A stretch of DNA of 64,000 nucleotides from Thermogemmatispora carboxidivorans (GTDB taxonomy: Bacteria; Chloroflexota; Ktedonobacteria; Ktedonobacterales; Ktedonobacteraceae): positions 1,860,001 to 1,924,000 of the forward strand of contig NZ_JNIM01000001.1 of NCBI RefSeq assembly GCF_000702505.1, in the 5' to 3' direction. Made by a program: the position numbers and the translations under genes. Shown here piece by piece: positions 1 to 7,999 of this stretch; the first letter of the stretch is position 1, and every line of letters starts with the position of its first letter. The notes under the pieces were generated by a model. That model was given only the letters and a program-made list of their open reading frames with translations, ran no database searches and had not been told where the DNA came from.

Positions 1-192
1 AGCTCCAGGAGCGCAGGGGGTCGGAGGCTCGCGCCGCCGAATCGATCAGCCCGTTACCTCTTTCCTGACTTTGTCGGCCAATGCTCTTGTTGTGCTTGTT
101 TGTTGGCTCACTCTCTGTCATAGCTTACAACGCTCTGACCCTTTTTCACAAGGGGGGCCGCCGTGTCTCGCGCCTGTTTGGAGCAGGACAGA
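1..192. other. Left-edge non-coding stretch
   Basis: No supported gene is seen here. It is downstream of the minus-strand solute-binding protein gene that stops at 193. I found no convincing hairpin plus T-tract, so the terminator of that gene is not identified. Confidence 0.4.
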
Positions 193-1587
193 CTAGGTAG
201 GGTAGCTACGTTGGGCGACCACTTCAATAGATTTCAGAATGGTATCAAGCTGATCTGGCTCCTGGATAAAGGCCAGCATCCCTTTCCAGAAGGCATGCTG
301 GACCACTGGCGGCATCAGATCACCGGCTCCAAAGCAGAAATAGGGAGCCTGGCTAAGCATCTGAGCCGAAGCCCGCGCGACCGGGTTAGGATAGGCGCTC
401 ATAGGGATGGACTGATTGACCGAGGTGAAGCCGCCGCGCCGAACCCAGATCTCTTGTGCCTGAGAGCTGGCGAGATATTGCACCAGGGCCTGTACCTCTG
501 CTGTGTTCTGCAGAGCAACCACGGCATCGGCTCCCCCGGTGACGGCCCCAGCGTAGCGTGGATTGATCTCAGGGAAAGGAAAGAAATTGATCTCTTCTCC
601 AGGGACAATGGTAGGAAAGCGGCTGGTGACGAAGCCAAGCACGAAGTCGCCCGAATAGTAAAAGTAGGCGCGCGGCGGCTGTTCAAAAGGTGCGTAGCTG
701 GCGTCCTGGAAGTTCGTCAACAGAATCGAAGTGGGGGCATTTTGGATATAGTGCTTGCCGTTGAGAATAGAGCCGAAGCGGCGAAAGGTCTGCTTGATGG
801 TCGGGTCGGTCCAGGCAATCGTGTGATTGACCCAGCGCTGATACATTTCCGGCCCCCACTCTTTTAGATACAGCTCGGCGATCCAATCGGCAGCGGGCCA
901 GCCACTGGAGGCCGCACTCTCGACACCGATGGCCCAGGGATAGCGTCCCCGGGCGGCAATGGCGTTAGAGGTCGCGATCAGCTCATCCCAGGTGTGAGGG
1001 ACCTGGAGGCCAAGGGCCTGGAGTTGCCGGGGGTTGTACCAGATGATCCCCTTATTGGCTGCCTTGTAGAAGAGCGCATAGAGTGCTCCCTTGTAGCTCC
1101 CGAGATCGATCCAGGTACGGCTGTAGTCGCGTCTGATCAGCTCCATATTCAGGAAGCTATCCAGAGGGAGAAGCTTCCCCTGCGCGGCCAATTGCTGCAT
1201 TCCGCCCGGGTTGGGCAAAATGGCCACTCCTGGGGGCGTATTCGCCCGTAACAGCGTGGTCAGGAGTGTATCCTGATCGCGCGTGGAGACCACTTGCACC
1301 TTGATCTGGGTCTGCCGCTCGAAAGGAGCAACCACTGCCCGAAAAGAGTCCTGTTCCTCACTGCTCCAGACGGTCAAAACATCGACCGAGGCGGACTGGC
1401 TATCGCAAGCTGCTAGCAAGGCGAGTGCAGAGTGGGCGGCCAGGCCCAAGGTCACAGCACGCTGCAAGAAGGCACGACGGCGAAGGCGTTCCTGCTTGCG
1501 CTGCTCCCGCTGATTCTGAGCCTGCCAGTCCGGCTGTGCATTGCACCGTTGCTGTTGATGGTGTGGCGCGGGCATGCGTGCGGGCAT
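193..1587 (-). CDS. ABC sugar solute-binding lipoprotein (paralogue 1)
   Basis: Predicted extracytoplasmic substrate-binding lipoprotein of a carbohydrate ABC importer (family 1 solute-binding fold), 464 aa. Residues 36-44 (RRRAFLQRA) form a twin-arginine motif, followed by a hydrophobic stretch and a lipobox ending at Cys61 (ALLAAC), so a Tat-exported lipoprotein is likely. The start at 1587 is chosen because GGAGG lies six bases upstream. The protein is closely similar along its whole length to the binding protein at 6123-7517; both share blocks such as ALFYKAANKG and NFQDASYAPF. No permease gene is adjacent, so it probably feeds the permeases at 8000-9891 or others outside the window. The substrate is not determined by sequence. 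The neighbouring amino-sugar genes suggest a GlcNAc/MurNAc-type or oligosaccharide ligand for the family, but this is inference. Confidence 0.9.
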   Translation of the reverse strand: MPARMPAPHHQQQRCNAQPDWQAQNQREQRKQERLRRRAFLQRAVTLGLAAHSALALLAACDSQSASVDVLTVWSSEEQDSFRAVVAPFERQTQIKVQVVSTRDQDTLLTTLLRANTPPGVAILPNPGGMQQLAAQGKLLPLDSFLNMELIRRDYSRTWIDLGSYKGALYALFYKAANKGIIWYNPRQLQALGLQVPHTWDELIATSNAIAARGRYPWAIGVESAASSGWPAADWIAELYLKEWGPEMYQRWVNHTIAWTDPTIKQTFRRFGSILNGKHYIQNAPTSILLTNFQDASYAPFEQPPRAYFYYSGDFVLGFVTSRFPTIVPGEEINFFPFPEINPRYAGAVTGGADAVVALQNTAEVQALVQYLASSQAQEIWVRRGGFTSVNQSIPMSAYPNPVARASAQMLSQAPYFCFGAGDLMPPVVQHAFWKGMLAFIQEPDQLDTILKSIEVVAQRSYPT

Positions 1588-1653
1588 GCGTTCCTCCCAG
1601 GCTCCCAGCGCACTGAGCTTCTAGCAATAGGGGGTGTATGTTAACCACCTCAC

Positions 1654-1682
1654 AGTATAGTTCTTTCACGCTCTCTGTGCAA
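1654..1682 (-). promoter_or_regulatory. Housekeeping-type promoter of solute-binding protein 1
   Basis: On the minus strand TTGCAC (1682-1677) and TATACT (1659-1654) are separated by exactly 17 bases, about 70 bp upstream of the start codon at 1587. This is a good match to a sigma-70/sigma-A promoter. No clear palindrome overlaps it, unlike the paralogue's promoter at 5984. Confidence 0.65.
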
Positions 1683-1927
1683 TATGGTGGCTGTCCGAGG
1701 GACGCGGTGCTAACAGATGATGTCGGAAGAACCTGGGCTGCTCCTGCTTCTTCGGCTGTCATAAGGATAATTGCGGTAGATTGAGAAGGAAGCGGAACGA
1801 CTCCCCCGGCCCCGACTGACTAACCGGAGGCAGCCAGTCAAGTCGAGACCAGGGGCAGGAAGGAGCTTGAGGTGAGAGGGAAATGGGATCGCTTGGGAGG
1901 TGGTTGCTGCTCTCTCCGCGCAGAAGA

Positions 1928-1953
1928 GAGCCGCTGGTAAGCGCCAGCGGCTC
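1928..1953 (-). terminator. Terminator-like hairpin after the WD40 gene
   Basis: GAGCCGCTGG (1928-1937) and CCAGCGGCTC (1944-1953) form a perfect 10-bp stem with a 6-base loop just downstream of the stop at 1963 on the minus strand. The following bases are only mildly T-rich, so termination may be partly factor-dependent. Confidence 0.5.
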
Positions 1954-1962
1954 CCAGCGTAG

Positions 1963-3282
1963 TCAGGGAGCACGCCAGACTTGTATCGTTTTATCCCAGC
2001 CCGCGGAGGCCAGATAGTGGTCGTTAGGAGACCAGGCAACGGCGTTGACTTCCTCGCTATGCTTTCGGTAGATCAGCACCACCTCGCCGTTGAAAGGATT
2101 CCAGACCTGGACAGTAGCATCGACTCCCGCGGAGGCGATGAAACGTCCGTCGTGCGACCAGGCAACAGCGTTGACACTACCGCGATGGCCGGTGTAAACC
2201 CGCAAGGTTCTACCGGTTTTAGCATTCCAGACGCGCACTGTGCCATCCTTGCTGGCTGAAGCCAGATAGCGACCGTCCGGCGACCAGCTCAAAGCGGTAA
2301 TAGCGTCGCTGTGGGCCGGGTAGGAGAGGAGTGGCGTCTCCGGATTGCTGGTATGTACATTCCAGATACGGACAATATCGCCGTCGTCGCCTGCGGCCAG
2401 GTAGTTACCGTCTGGCGACCAGGCCAGTGTCTTCACGGGGAAGATACCGTTGTAGACAATGGCATGGGCGCCGGTAGTGGCGTCCCAGATCCAGACGCGG
2501 TTATCTCCTCCACCGGAAGCCAACCGCTGGCTATCTGGCGACCAGGCCAGCGCATAGACGATATCCGTGTGGCGGGTGAAGCGGTAGATCCGCTGGCCCG
2601 TTTCGGTGTTCCAGACCTCGACGGTATGATTCTCGAAGGCCGCGGCCAGATAGCGCCCATTAGGGGACCAGGCCACTGCATAGGCGATACCGGCGCCAGC
2701 CTCGTAGCGATAGCGCAGCGTGCCGTTCAGGGCGCTCCAGACTTCGATATTGCCTTGGATCTCGCTCGAGGCCAGCGAGTTGCCATCCGGTGACCAGGTG
2801 AGAGAGCTGATAGCGCTACTTTGTCCGTGATAGGAAACCAGCAGCGTACCCGGGCTGGTGGCCCCATTCGCCGTGAGCTGGTACATCAATGGCAGGCCCA
2901 TTGCCAGCATCAGGCAAGCTGCGATCAGAACGGCTACGGCGGTCCAGAAGCGCTGGCGTGACCAGCGAACTGGTCCGGAGCCATGATGAGAGCTGCTCGC
3001 CGGACGACTCTGACCTCCGCGTCGTTGTGAAGGGTGCTCTTCTTCTTCAGTGGCGAACTTGCTCATGAGAGCGGCCAGACGAGGCACGGGCTTGAGCACC
3101 GGGTCGGGAAGGGCTCGCAGACGAGCATCAAGCAGCTCGTAGTCGGCCCGGGCTGCTGCGCAGACTGGACAACCCTGCAAGTGAGCCTGCAGCGCTTCTC
3201 GGTCGGCAGGTGAGAGGTCTTCCAGGCGTAGGGCGAGCTTCTCAGCCCAGGATGGGCAAGGGGGACGCGGCGACTGCTTCAT
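1963..3282 (-). CDS. Zinc-finger anti-sigma factor fused to a seven-bladed WD40 sensor
   Basis: 439 aa. The N-terminal cytoplasmic part carries the zinc-binding anti-sigma signature H34-x3-C38-x2-C41. A membrane segment follows at about 112-134. From about 150 to the end there are seven WD40 repeats (WSPDG...VWN/IWD type), enough for a closed beta-propeller predicted to lie outside the membrane. The start overlaps the stop of the sigma factor gene (ATGA), so the two are translationally coupled, the standard arrangement for an ECF sigma factor and its anti-sigma. I infer that the propeller senses an extracytoplasmic ligand or protein and releases the sigma factor. The ligand is unknown. A site-1 protease cleavage region is not recognisable. 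Confidence 0.85.
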   Translation of the reverse strand: MKQSPRPPCPSWAEKLALRLEDLSPADREALQAHLQGCPVCAAARADYELLDARLRALPDPVLKPVPRLAALMSKFATEEEEHPSQRRGGQSRPASSSHHGSGPVRWSRQRFWTAVAVLIAACLMLAMGLPLMYQLTANGATSPGTLLVSYHGQSSAISSLTWSPDGNSLASSEIQGNIEVWSALNGTLRYRYEAGAGIAYAVAWSPNGRYLAAAFENHTVEVWNTETGQRIYRFTRHTDIVYALAWSPDSQRLASGGGDNRVWIWDATTGAHAIVYNGIFPVKTLAWSPDGNYLAAGDDGDIVRIWNVHTSNPETPLLSYPAHSDAITALSWSPDGRYLASASKDGTVRVWNAKTGRTLRVYTGHRGSVNAVAWSHDGRFIASAGVDATVQVWNPFNGEVVLIYRKHSEEVNAVAWSPNDHYLASAGWDKTIQVWRAP

Positions 3283-3902
3283 TTCCGCTTGCCTCCTCTC
3301 TGCCTGATGGGAAGCCCTTCGTTCTCCAGGCGCTGGTAGATCTGGCGCATCTCCTCTTTGCCTCGGCTGAGATATTTACTCACGCACGATTCTTTCATGC
3401 CCAGCAGTTCGGCTACCTTGCGCTGTGGTAGCCCTTCAATGACGTACAGAATGAGACAGGCGCGGTACGTTGGCGAGACGTGAGCAAGCGCGATCTGGGT
3501 CAGCTCGCGCTCTTCGATATGTCGTTCCATTCCCAGCGTGCTCAGCTCGCGGCTGTCCTCAAGGTAGTCTTCCCAGGGCACGTACTGCATGCGTCTGGCC
3601 TGCTCCTGATAGTTACGAGCCAGGTTGGTAGCGATCTGGTACAGCCAGCTGACAAAACTTTGCGGCTTGCGCAGGCCAGCCAGTCCTCGCCAGGCGCGGA
3701 AAAACGTATCCTGGGTCAGATCGCAGCTCACTCCATCGTTGCCGACCATATGTTTCAGGTAGCGAGCGATCTGCTGTGCGTAGCGCTCGAATAGTATATT
3801 AAAGGCAGCCTCGTCGCCGCGTTGCGCTCGTTGCACGAGAGCGAGCTCATCAGGTGAGCCATTTGTCTCCAATGAAGACGTGTCCTCTATCCTGTAGGCC
3901 AT
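3279..3902 (-). CDS. ECF-type RNA polymerase sigma factor
   Basis: 207 aa, normal for a sigma-70 family group 4 (ECF) factor. Region 2 is at about 30-95, including DLTQDTFFRAWRGL and the following FVSWLYQIATNLARN segment. Region 4 is at about 135-190, with the helix-turn-helix LPQRKVAELLGMKESCVSKYLSRG. The start at 3902 has AAGGA about six bases upstream. It is first in a two-gene operon with the WD40 anti-sigma gene, overlapping by four bases. The regulon is unknown. ECF factors often autoregulate, but I did not identify a shared promoter motif. Confidence 0.9.
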   Translation of the reverse strand: MAYRIEDTSSLETNGSPDELALVQRAQRGDEAAFNILFERYAQQIARYLKHMVGNDGVSCDLTQDTFFRAWRGLAGLRKPQSFVSWLYQIATNLARNYQEQARRMQYVPWEDYLEDSRELSTLGMERHIEERELTQIALAHVSPTYRACLILYVIEGLPQRKVAELLGMKESCVSKYLSRGKEEMRQIYQRLENEGLPIRQRGGKRK

Positions 3903-3981
3903 AGGAGGTTCCTTAGCGAGCTGCCGAAGACAACTGCAGAGAGACCCCGGCGTCTTCTCTGGGCCTGCCGCCTTTTGGATA

Positions 3982-4015
3982 GCGCTCTCTCAGACAAGCG
4001 AGCCAGAGAGAGCGC
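3982..4015. repeat. 10-bp inverted repeat between NB-ARC and sigma genes
   Basis: GCGCTCTCTC (3982-3991) pairs perfectly with GAGAGAGCGC (4006-4015) across a 14-base loop. It lies between the NB-ARC gene stop and the sigma factor start, both on the minus strand. No T-tract follows, so it may be a weak terminator of the upstream gene or an operator. Confidence 0.4.
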
Positions 4016-4047
4016 CAGGTGGCAGCCTGGACCCCTCAAGAGGCAGC

Positions 4048-5628
4048 TCAGGGAGAGAGCGCCAGGGGATTAGCATGAGCCGGCTGCTGGTGGTCCTGGT
4101 AATGGAACGCAGGCAGCGACGGCTGAGATCTCTCCCCTCCATGATACACCATCGGTGTCAGATCCGTGCAGCGTGCAGGACGTTCAGACGAGCTGAAGCT
4201 CCCGGCGCGCGAGCGCTCTGCCAGCGTAGCAGAAGCGGTGCCAGATCTGACTCCAGGTTGAGGAAGGTCCTGGAGGTAAGAGGCGCTACGGGCGTACTCG
4301 GCAATCACCGGGTGCAACGTATAGCTGCCTGGACCGACGCTTTCCAGCAGGCCAGCATCCAGCAGCTCATCGAGCGTTTGAGCCGAGACCTGATTGCTTA
4401 GAGATGTTTCATGAAAAGCCTGCGGCTTCGGAGGTAAGGCGGCCAGGCAGGTCAAAGCCTGGCGGGCCTCACGGCTCAAACGGCGGTAGCTGATGGCAAG
4501 CACCGTTGCCAGCGATGGTGGCGCGGCCTGCGCGTGGTAGTGGTGAGGTTCCACGGTGGCGTCGCAACCCTCCAGCGAGAGGCGCAGCTGAGGATTCTGG
4601 AGACGTTCCAGAGCCGCGCGTAAGCGACGAAGCTGGCCGCAGTAGGTCTGGGCCTGCAGGTAGCGCCCGATCAGCGTCAGAGCCAGCGGCAGGCCGCCGA
4701 CGGCCTGCACCAGAGCGCGACTGGCCTCCGGTTCCAGACGAGTGGCCAGGGGAGCGAAGCGCTCCAGGAGCGCCAGCGCCTGCTCCTGTTCCAGCTCAGG
4801 AACGTGGAAGGCACGCTCATTGGCGAAATGCAGGGCCACCACCGGCAAGCGGGTCGTCAGCAGGTAGGCGCAGCGCGGTCCTCCGACCATCAGGAGCAGA
4901 GCTTCAGCGTATGACCAGGCGTCGTCAATGACTAGCAGCATGCGCCGATGCTGAATGGCGGCACGCAGGGCCTGGACCCAGCTTTCCAGACTTTCCAGAC
5001 GGAGCTGAATGTGAGGAGGGATCTCCAGTAGCGCTGCCCAGTGACGCAGGAGGGCAGGAAGATCAGGTTCGCTGCCGAGCCGGCCCCAAAGGATTCCTCC
5101 ATTGAAGTGGGCCTGCACCTCTGGATCATAGGCCAGCGCCAGGGCCAGGGTTGTCTTGCCAACCCCAGGCAGGCCATAGAGAGCCACCGTGTTGCTGCTC
5201 CGCTCCTGCATCAGTTGCGATTTGAGCTGAGATAAGATCCGATCGCGGCCAATTGGCGAAAGGCTCTCGGGGGTCGCCAGTGGCATGGCAGGATCAAAGA
5301 GATTTTTGTCGCTGCCCGGCTGCTTAGGCGACTCGTGACTGCTTTCCTCTTGCGCTCGGATCGGTCCGCCTGCGGGCGGCTCGCTGGCCGAAGCGGTGGC
5401 GTGAGCGGGCTCCTGGTAGAGGCCCAGCTCCTGGGCTGACAGGCCGAAGAAGCTGCAGAGCTTCTGGCGGAAGTAGGCGCTGGGGATCGCATCCCCGCGT
5501 TCCCAGCGACCAATGGTTTTCGGATCAGCCACGCCAATCTGGGCTGCCACATACTCGCGCGACCAGCCCCGACGGAGTCGCTCGCTGCGGAGTCGGTCAT
5601 TGGCAGGCATTTTCCTGGCCTTGCTCAC
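4048..5628 (-). CDS. XRE helix-turn-helix / NB-ARC ATPase
   Basis: 526 aa. An N-terminal XRE DNA-binding domain lies at about 10-70. An NB-ARC (STAND) ATPase module starts near 120 with P-loop GLPGVGKTT at 152-160, Walker B MLLVIDDAW near 235, a TTR sensor motif, and GGLPLAL. A winged-helix-like segment follows. Such proteins usually carry C-terminal TPR or WD40 sensor repeats. Here the protein ends in a low-complexity tail of about 70 residues, with no repeats visible, so it is either a minimal form or has lost its sensor. The GTG start at 5628 is supported by AAAGGA upstream; the ATG at 5610 is the alternative. It probably acts as an ATP-dependent transcription regulator or signalling switch; the target is unknown. 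Confidence 0.8.
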   Translation of the reverse strand: MSKARKMPANDRLRSERLRRGWSREYVAAQIGVADPKTIGRWERGDAIPSAYFRQKLCSFFGLSAQELGLYQEPAHATASASEPPAGGPIRAQEESSHESPKQPGSDKNLFDPAMPLATPESLSPIGRDRILSQLKSQLMQERSSNTVALYGLPGVGKTTLALALAYDPEVQAHFNGGILWGRLGSEPDLPALLRHWAALLEIPPHIQLRLESLESWVQALRAAIQHRRMLLVIDDAWSYAEALLLMVGGPRCAYLLTTRLPVVALHFANERAFHVPELEQEQALALLERFAPLATRLEPEASRALVQAVGGLPLALTLIGRYLQAQTYCGQLRRLRAALERLQNPQLRLSLEGCDATVEPHHYHAQAAPPSLATVLAISYRRLSREARQALTCLAALPPKPQAFHETSLSNQVSAQTLDELLDAGLLESVGPGSYTLHPVIAEYARSASYLQDLPQPGVRSGTASATLAERSRAGSFSSSERPARCTDLTPMVYHGGERSQPSLPAFHYQDHQQPAHANPLALSP

Positions 5629-5983
5629 GGCTGTATCCTTTCTGCGCTTGTTGTCCCTCTGCCTATACTGTAAGACAGGAGCGCCAGGAAAAATCTGACA
5701 GGAAAATGCTCAAGATTGACTCCACCTTCAGAAAATGAGAGGAAGGTCGCTGCTCTGGCCCCGCGTAATCAGCCTGCTTGATTTGATTGGCCAGAGGCTG
5801 GCCAGGTCCCCTGTTCTGAACAGTCTAGCCGCTGTAGCTGCCTGTCGTAGCGCGGTCAGCTCAGGTCCTGAAGCAAGTAAAACAAGCAAAGAAGCAAAAA
5901 AGAAGAAGAAGAAAAGGAAGGAAGGAGGGAGCGCTGGCTAGATCAAGCCGTCTATGAGCCGTCATGCTGTCCCTGTGGGGACG

Positions 5984-6012
5984 TTGCCAGTACGGGGGTG
6001 CCTGGCTACACT
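5984..6012 (+). promoter_or_regulatory. Promoter of solute-binding protein 2
   Basis: TTGCCA (5984-5989) and TACACT (6007-6012) are spaced by 17 bases, a good sigma-A-type promoter. Transcription would start near 6019, leaving a leader of about 100 bases before the ATG at 6123. Confidence 0.65.
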
Positions 6013-6016
6013 CTCT

Positions 6017-6032
6017 CTGTCTGCACAGACAG
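6017..6032. promoter_or_regulatory. Palindromic operator candidate at the transcription start
   Basis: CTGTCTG-CA-CAGACAG is a 7-bp inverted repeat lying exactly where transcription from the 5984 promoter should begin, a classic repressor position. It differs from the GTCTAGAC-type site near the GntR gene, so another regulator may bind it. Confidence 0.45.
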
Positions 6033-6061
6033 CTTACTGCTCCATTCCCTGTTTGTCTGTG

Positions 6062-6086
6062 ACAGTTGCAAATTGCGGGCAACTGT
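6062..6086 (+). promoter_or_regulatory. Leader hairpin before solute-binding protein 2
   Basis: ACAGTTGC (6062-6069) and GCAACTGT (6079-6086) form a perfect 8-bp stem with a 9-base loop in the predicted 5' leader, 36 bases before the start codon. It could stabilise the mRNA or bind a protein. No known riboswitch was recognised. Confidence 0.4.
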
Positions 6087-6122
6087 AGTGCGCCGAGCAT
6101 CATCAGCCCAAAGGAGGAGCTT

Positions 6123-7517
6123 ATGTTTATTTATGATCGGCAACAGCGCGAGGCGCTAGATCAGCTCGTAGAAGATCTGAGTGAGCAGCGGATCGGAAGA
6201 CGAGTCTTTCTACAGCGCGCGATGGCGCTCGGGTTGACAGCGAGCGCTGCCGCCTCGGTGCTAGCGGCCTGTGGTACGCCCAGCACCACCGGGGGCACCG
6301 GCACGCCAGCGACGGTCAGCTCGATCGATGTGCTCAATGTCTGGAGCGGCGAGGAGCAGCAATCGTTTGACGCAGTGGTGACCCCTTTCGAGAGTCAATC
6401 GAAGATCACCGTCAAGATCGAGGCGACGCGCGATCTGGATGCCGTGCTCACCTCACGCTTGCGTGGCGGTAATCCCCCGGATATTGCTGTGTTGCCCAAC
6501 CCGGGCAAGATGCAGCAGCTGGCCAGCCAGGGCAAGCTGATCGCTCTCGATTCCTTCCTGGATATGAACAAGGTGAAGAGCGATTACGCTTCGACCTGGG
6601 TCGATCTGGGTTCCTACAACGGTCACCTCTACGCGCTCTTCTACAAGGCGGCAAACAAGGGGACGATCTGGTACAATCCTACCCAGTTGCAGGCGATTGG
6701 CGGCGCGGTTCCCAAGACCTGGGACGACCTGATCAAGCTCTCTGACATGATTGCCGGCAAGGGCAAGTATCCCTGGTCGATGGGGGTCGAGAGCGGCTCG
6801 GCCAGCGGCTGGCCGGCTGCCGACTGGGTTGATGAGATCTTCTTGCTGCAGTCGGGCCCGGATCTCTACGATCAGTGGGTCAATCACAAGATCCCCTGGA
6901 CCCACAGCAGCGTCAAGCAGGCTTTCCAGACCTTCGCTCAAATCATCGCGGGCAAGCACTACATCAATGGAGCGCCGCAGTCGATTCTAGCAACCAATTT
7001 CCAGGATGCCAGCTATGCCCCCTTCAAGAGTCCGCCCGAGGCTTACCTCTACTACCTTGGCGATTTCACTGCGGGCTTCATTACGGCGCAGTTCAAGAGC
7101 GCCCAGCCTGGCAAGGACTTCAATTTCTTCCCCTTCCCGACGATTACTGCTCAATATCAGGGAGCTGTGACGGGGGGCGCTGATGTGATCGTGGCTCTGA
7201 AGGATAACAATGGGGTGCGCGAGCTGGTGAAGTATCTGGAAACAGCTCAGGCGCAAGAGATCTGGGTCAAGCGCGGTGGCTTTACCTCGCCCAGCAAGGC
7301 TGTCTCCTTGTCGGCCTATCCCAACGATGTGGCCCGCGCTTCGGCGCAGATGCTGACCAGTGCAACGATCTTCCGCTTTGGGGCCGATGACCTGATGCCG
7401 CCAGCGATGGAGACAGCTTACTGGAAGGCCATGCTGGATTTCATTAAGGACCCGACTAAGCTCGATAGTATTCTGAGCTCGCTGGAGTCAACGGCTCAGC
7501 AGGCATACACTTCCTGA
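6123..7517 (+). CDS. ABC sugar solute-binding lipoprotein (paralogue 2)
   Basis: 464 aa when started at 6123, where AAGGAGGAG precedes the ATG; an upstream in-frame ATG at 6066 lies inside the leader hairpin and is less likely. It is a carbohydrate ABC-importer binding protein. A Tat motif (GRRVFLQRA, residues 25-33) is followed by a lipobox with Cys50 (VLAAC), so a membrane-anchored, folded-exported lipoprotein is expected. It is closely related to the gene product at 193-1587. Downstream, after 482 non-coding bases with hairpins, come two MalF/MalG-type permeases, completing a transporter except for the ATPase, which is not in the window and is probably a shared MsiK-like subunit. The amino-sugar catabolic genes facing it suggest GlcNAc/MurNAc-containing substrates (inference). 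Confidence 0.92.
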   Translation: MFIYDRQQREALDQLVEDLSEQRIGRRVFLQRAMALGLTASAAASVLAACGTPSTTGGTGTPATVSSIDVLNVWSGEEQQSFDAVVTPFESQSKITVKIEATRDLDAVLTSRLRGGNPPDIAVLPNPGKMQQLASQGKLIALDSFLDMNKVKSDYASTWVDLGSYNGHLYALFYKAANKGTIWYNPTQLQAIGGAVPKTWDDLIKLSDMIAGKGKYPWSMGVESGSASGWPAADWVDEIFLLQSGPDLYDQWVNHKIPWTHSSVKQAFQTFAQIIAGKHYINGAPQSILATNFQDASYAPFKSPPEAYLYYLGDFTAGFITAQFKSAQPGKDFNFFPFPTITAQYQGAVTGGADVIVALKDNNGVRELVKYLETAQAQEIWVKRGGFTSPSKAVSLSAYPNDVARASAQMLTSATIFRFGADDLMPPAMETAYWKAMLDFIKDPTKLDSILSSLESTAQQAYTS

Positions 7518-7695
7518 TAAGGAGTGAGTGCTGCGTCTCCCGTTCGTCTGAGAGCGCATGCTCATCTGCTTGGCAATTTGCCCGCTGGCTTTCCTCTCCC
7601 TTGGCAGGGCCACATGGCTGCTGAGGCTAAAGGGCAGGTTGCCGAGCTGACGTCCCAGAGGCGGGGAGAGAAGGCCAGCCCCGCCTCGCCCTCGG

Positions 7696-7714
7696 GCTGA
7701 GCGCGCCGCTCAGC
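7696..7714 (+). terminator. Intercistronic stem-loop
   Basis: GCTGAGC (7696-7702) and GCTCAGC (7708-7714) form a perfect 7-bp stem with a 5-base loop, without a T-tract. The position suggests an mRNA 3'-end stabiliser or attenuator after the binding-protein gene. Confidence 0.45.
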
Positions 7715-7765
7715 GTGACCAGCTCGACTTACTGAATGACCCGCGGTGAGAGGTACAAGAGGTAC

Positions 7766-7790
7766 AGGCCCCCTCCTGGTAGGCCTTTTT
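7766..7790 (+). terminator. Weak intrinsic terminator candidate
   Basis: AGGCC (7766-7770) pairs with GGCCT (7782-7786), followed by a T-run to 7790. The stem is only five base pairs, so partial termination is the most that should be expected. Confidence 0.35.
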
Positions 7791-7999
7791 GGAACTCCTT
7801 CGGTGTGCCGGCCCGACTCTGACCTCCCGCAAGGGGAAACAGGTCCGGCTGGATAGATGGAGCTTCTGCGCTCCCTTTTACGTGGTACTGGTGTCAGGTG
7901 TGTCGGCACAGATCGAGAGGCACAGGCTTGCTGACACTGCTCTGGCCTGCCGCTACGTACTGTGTCATGAACACAATTGTTCCCAGGGGATGTGTGCTT

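Larger units (their letters stand above)
1588..1962. other. Intergenic region with promoter and hairpin
   Basis: There is no gene in these 375 bases. The right part holds the promoter of the solute-binding protein gene. The end near 1928-1953 holds the terminator-like hairpin listed separately. Confidence 0.5.
5629..6122. other. Divergent intergenic region between NB-ARC and solute-binding protein genes
   Basis: There is no gene in this region. It contains a purine-rich stretch (5875-5935), the promoter at 5984-6012, the palindrome at 6017-6032 and a hairpin at 6062-6086. The ORFs readable here have no family features. Confidence 0.5.
7518..7999. other. Intercistronic region between binding protein and permease genes
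   Basis: 482 bases without a supported gene. It carries a stem-loop at 7696-7714 and a short hairpin plus T-run at 7766-7790. Together these could reduce transcription into the permeases and stabilise the binding-protein mRNA, as known for malE-malF type operons. Confidence 0.5.

Noticed and set aside
7562..7909. 115-codon minus-strand frame between binding protein and permease
   Set aside because: It lies across the intercistronic hairpins and shows Arg/Pro-rich composition without a domain or ribosome site.
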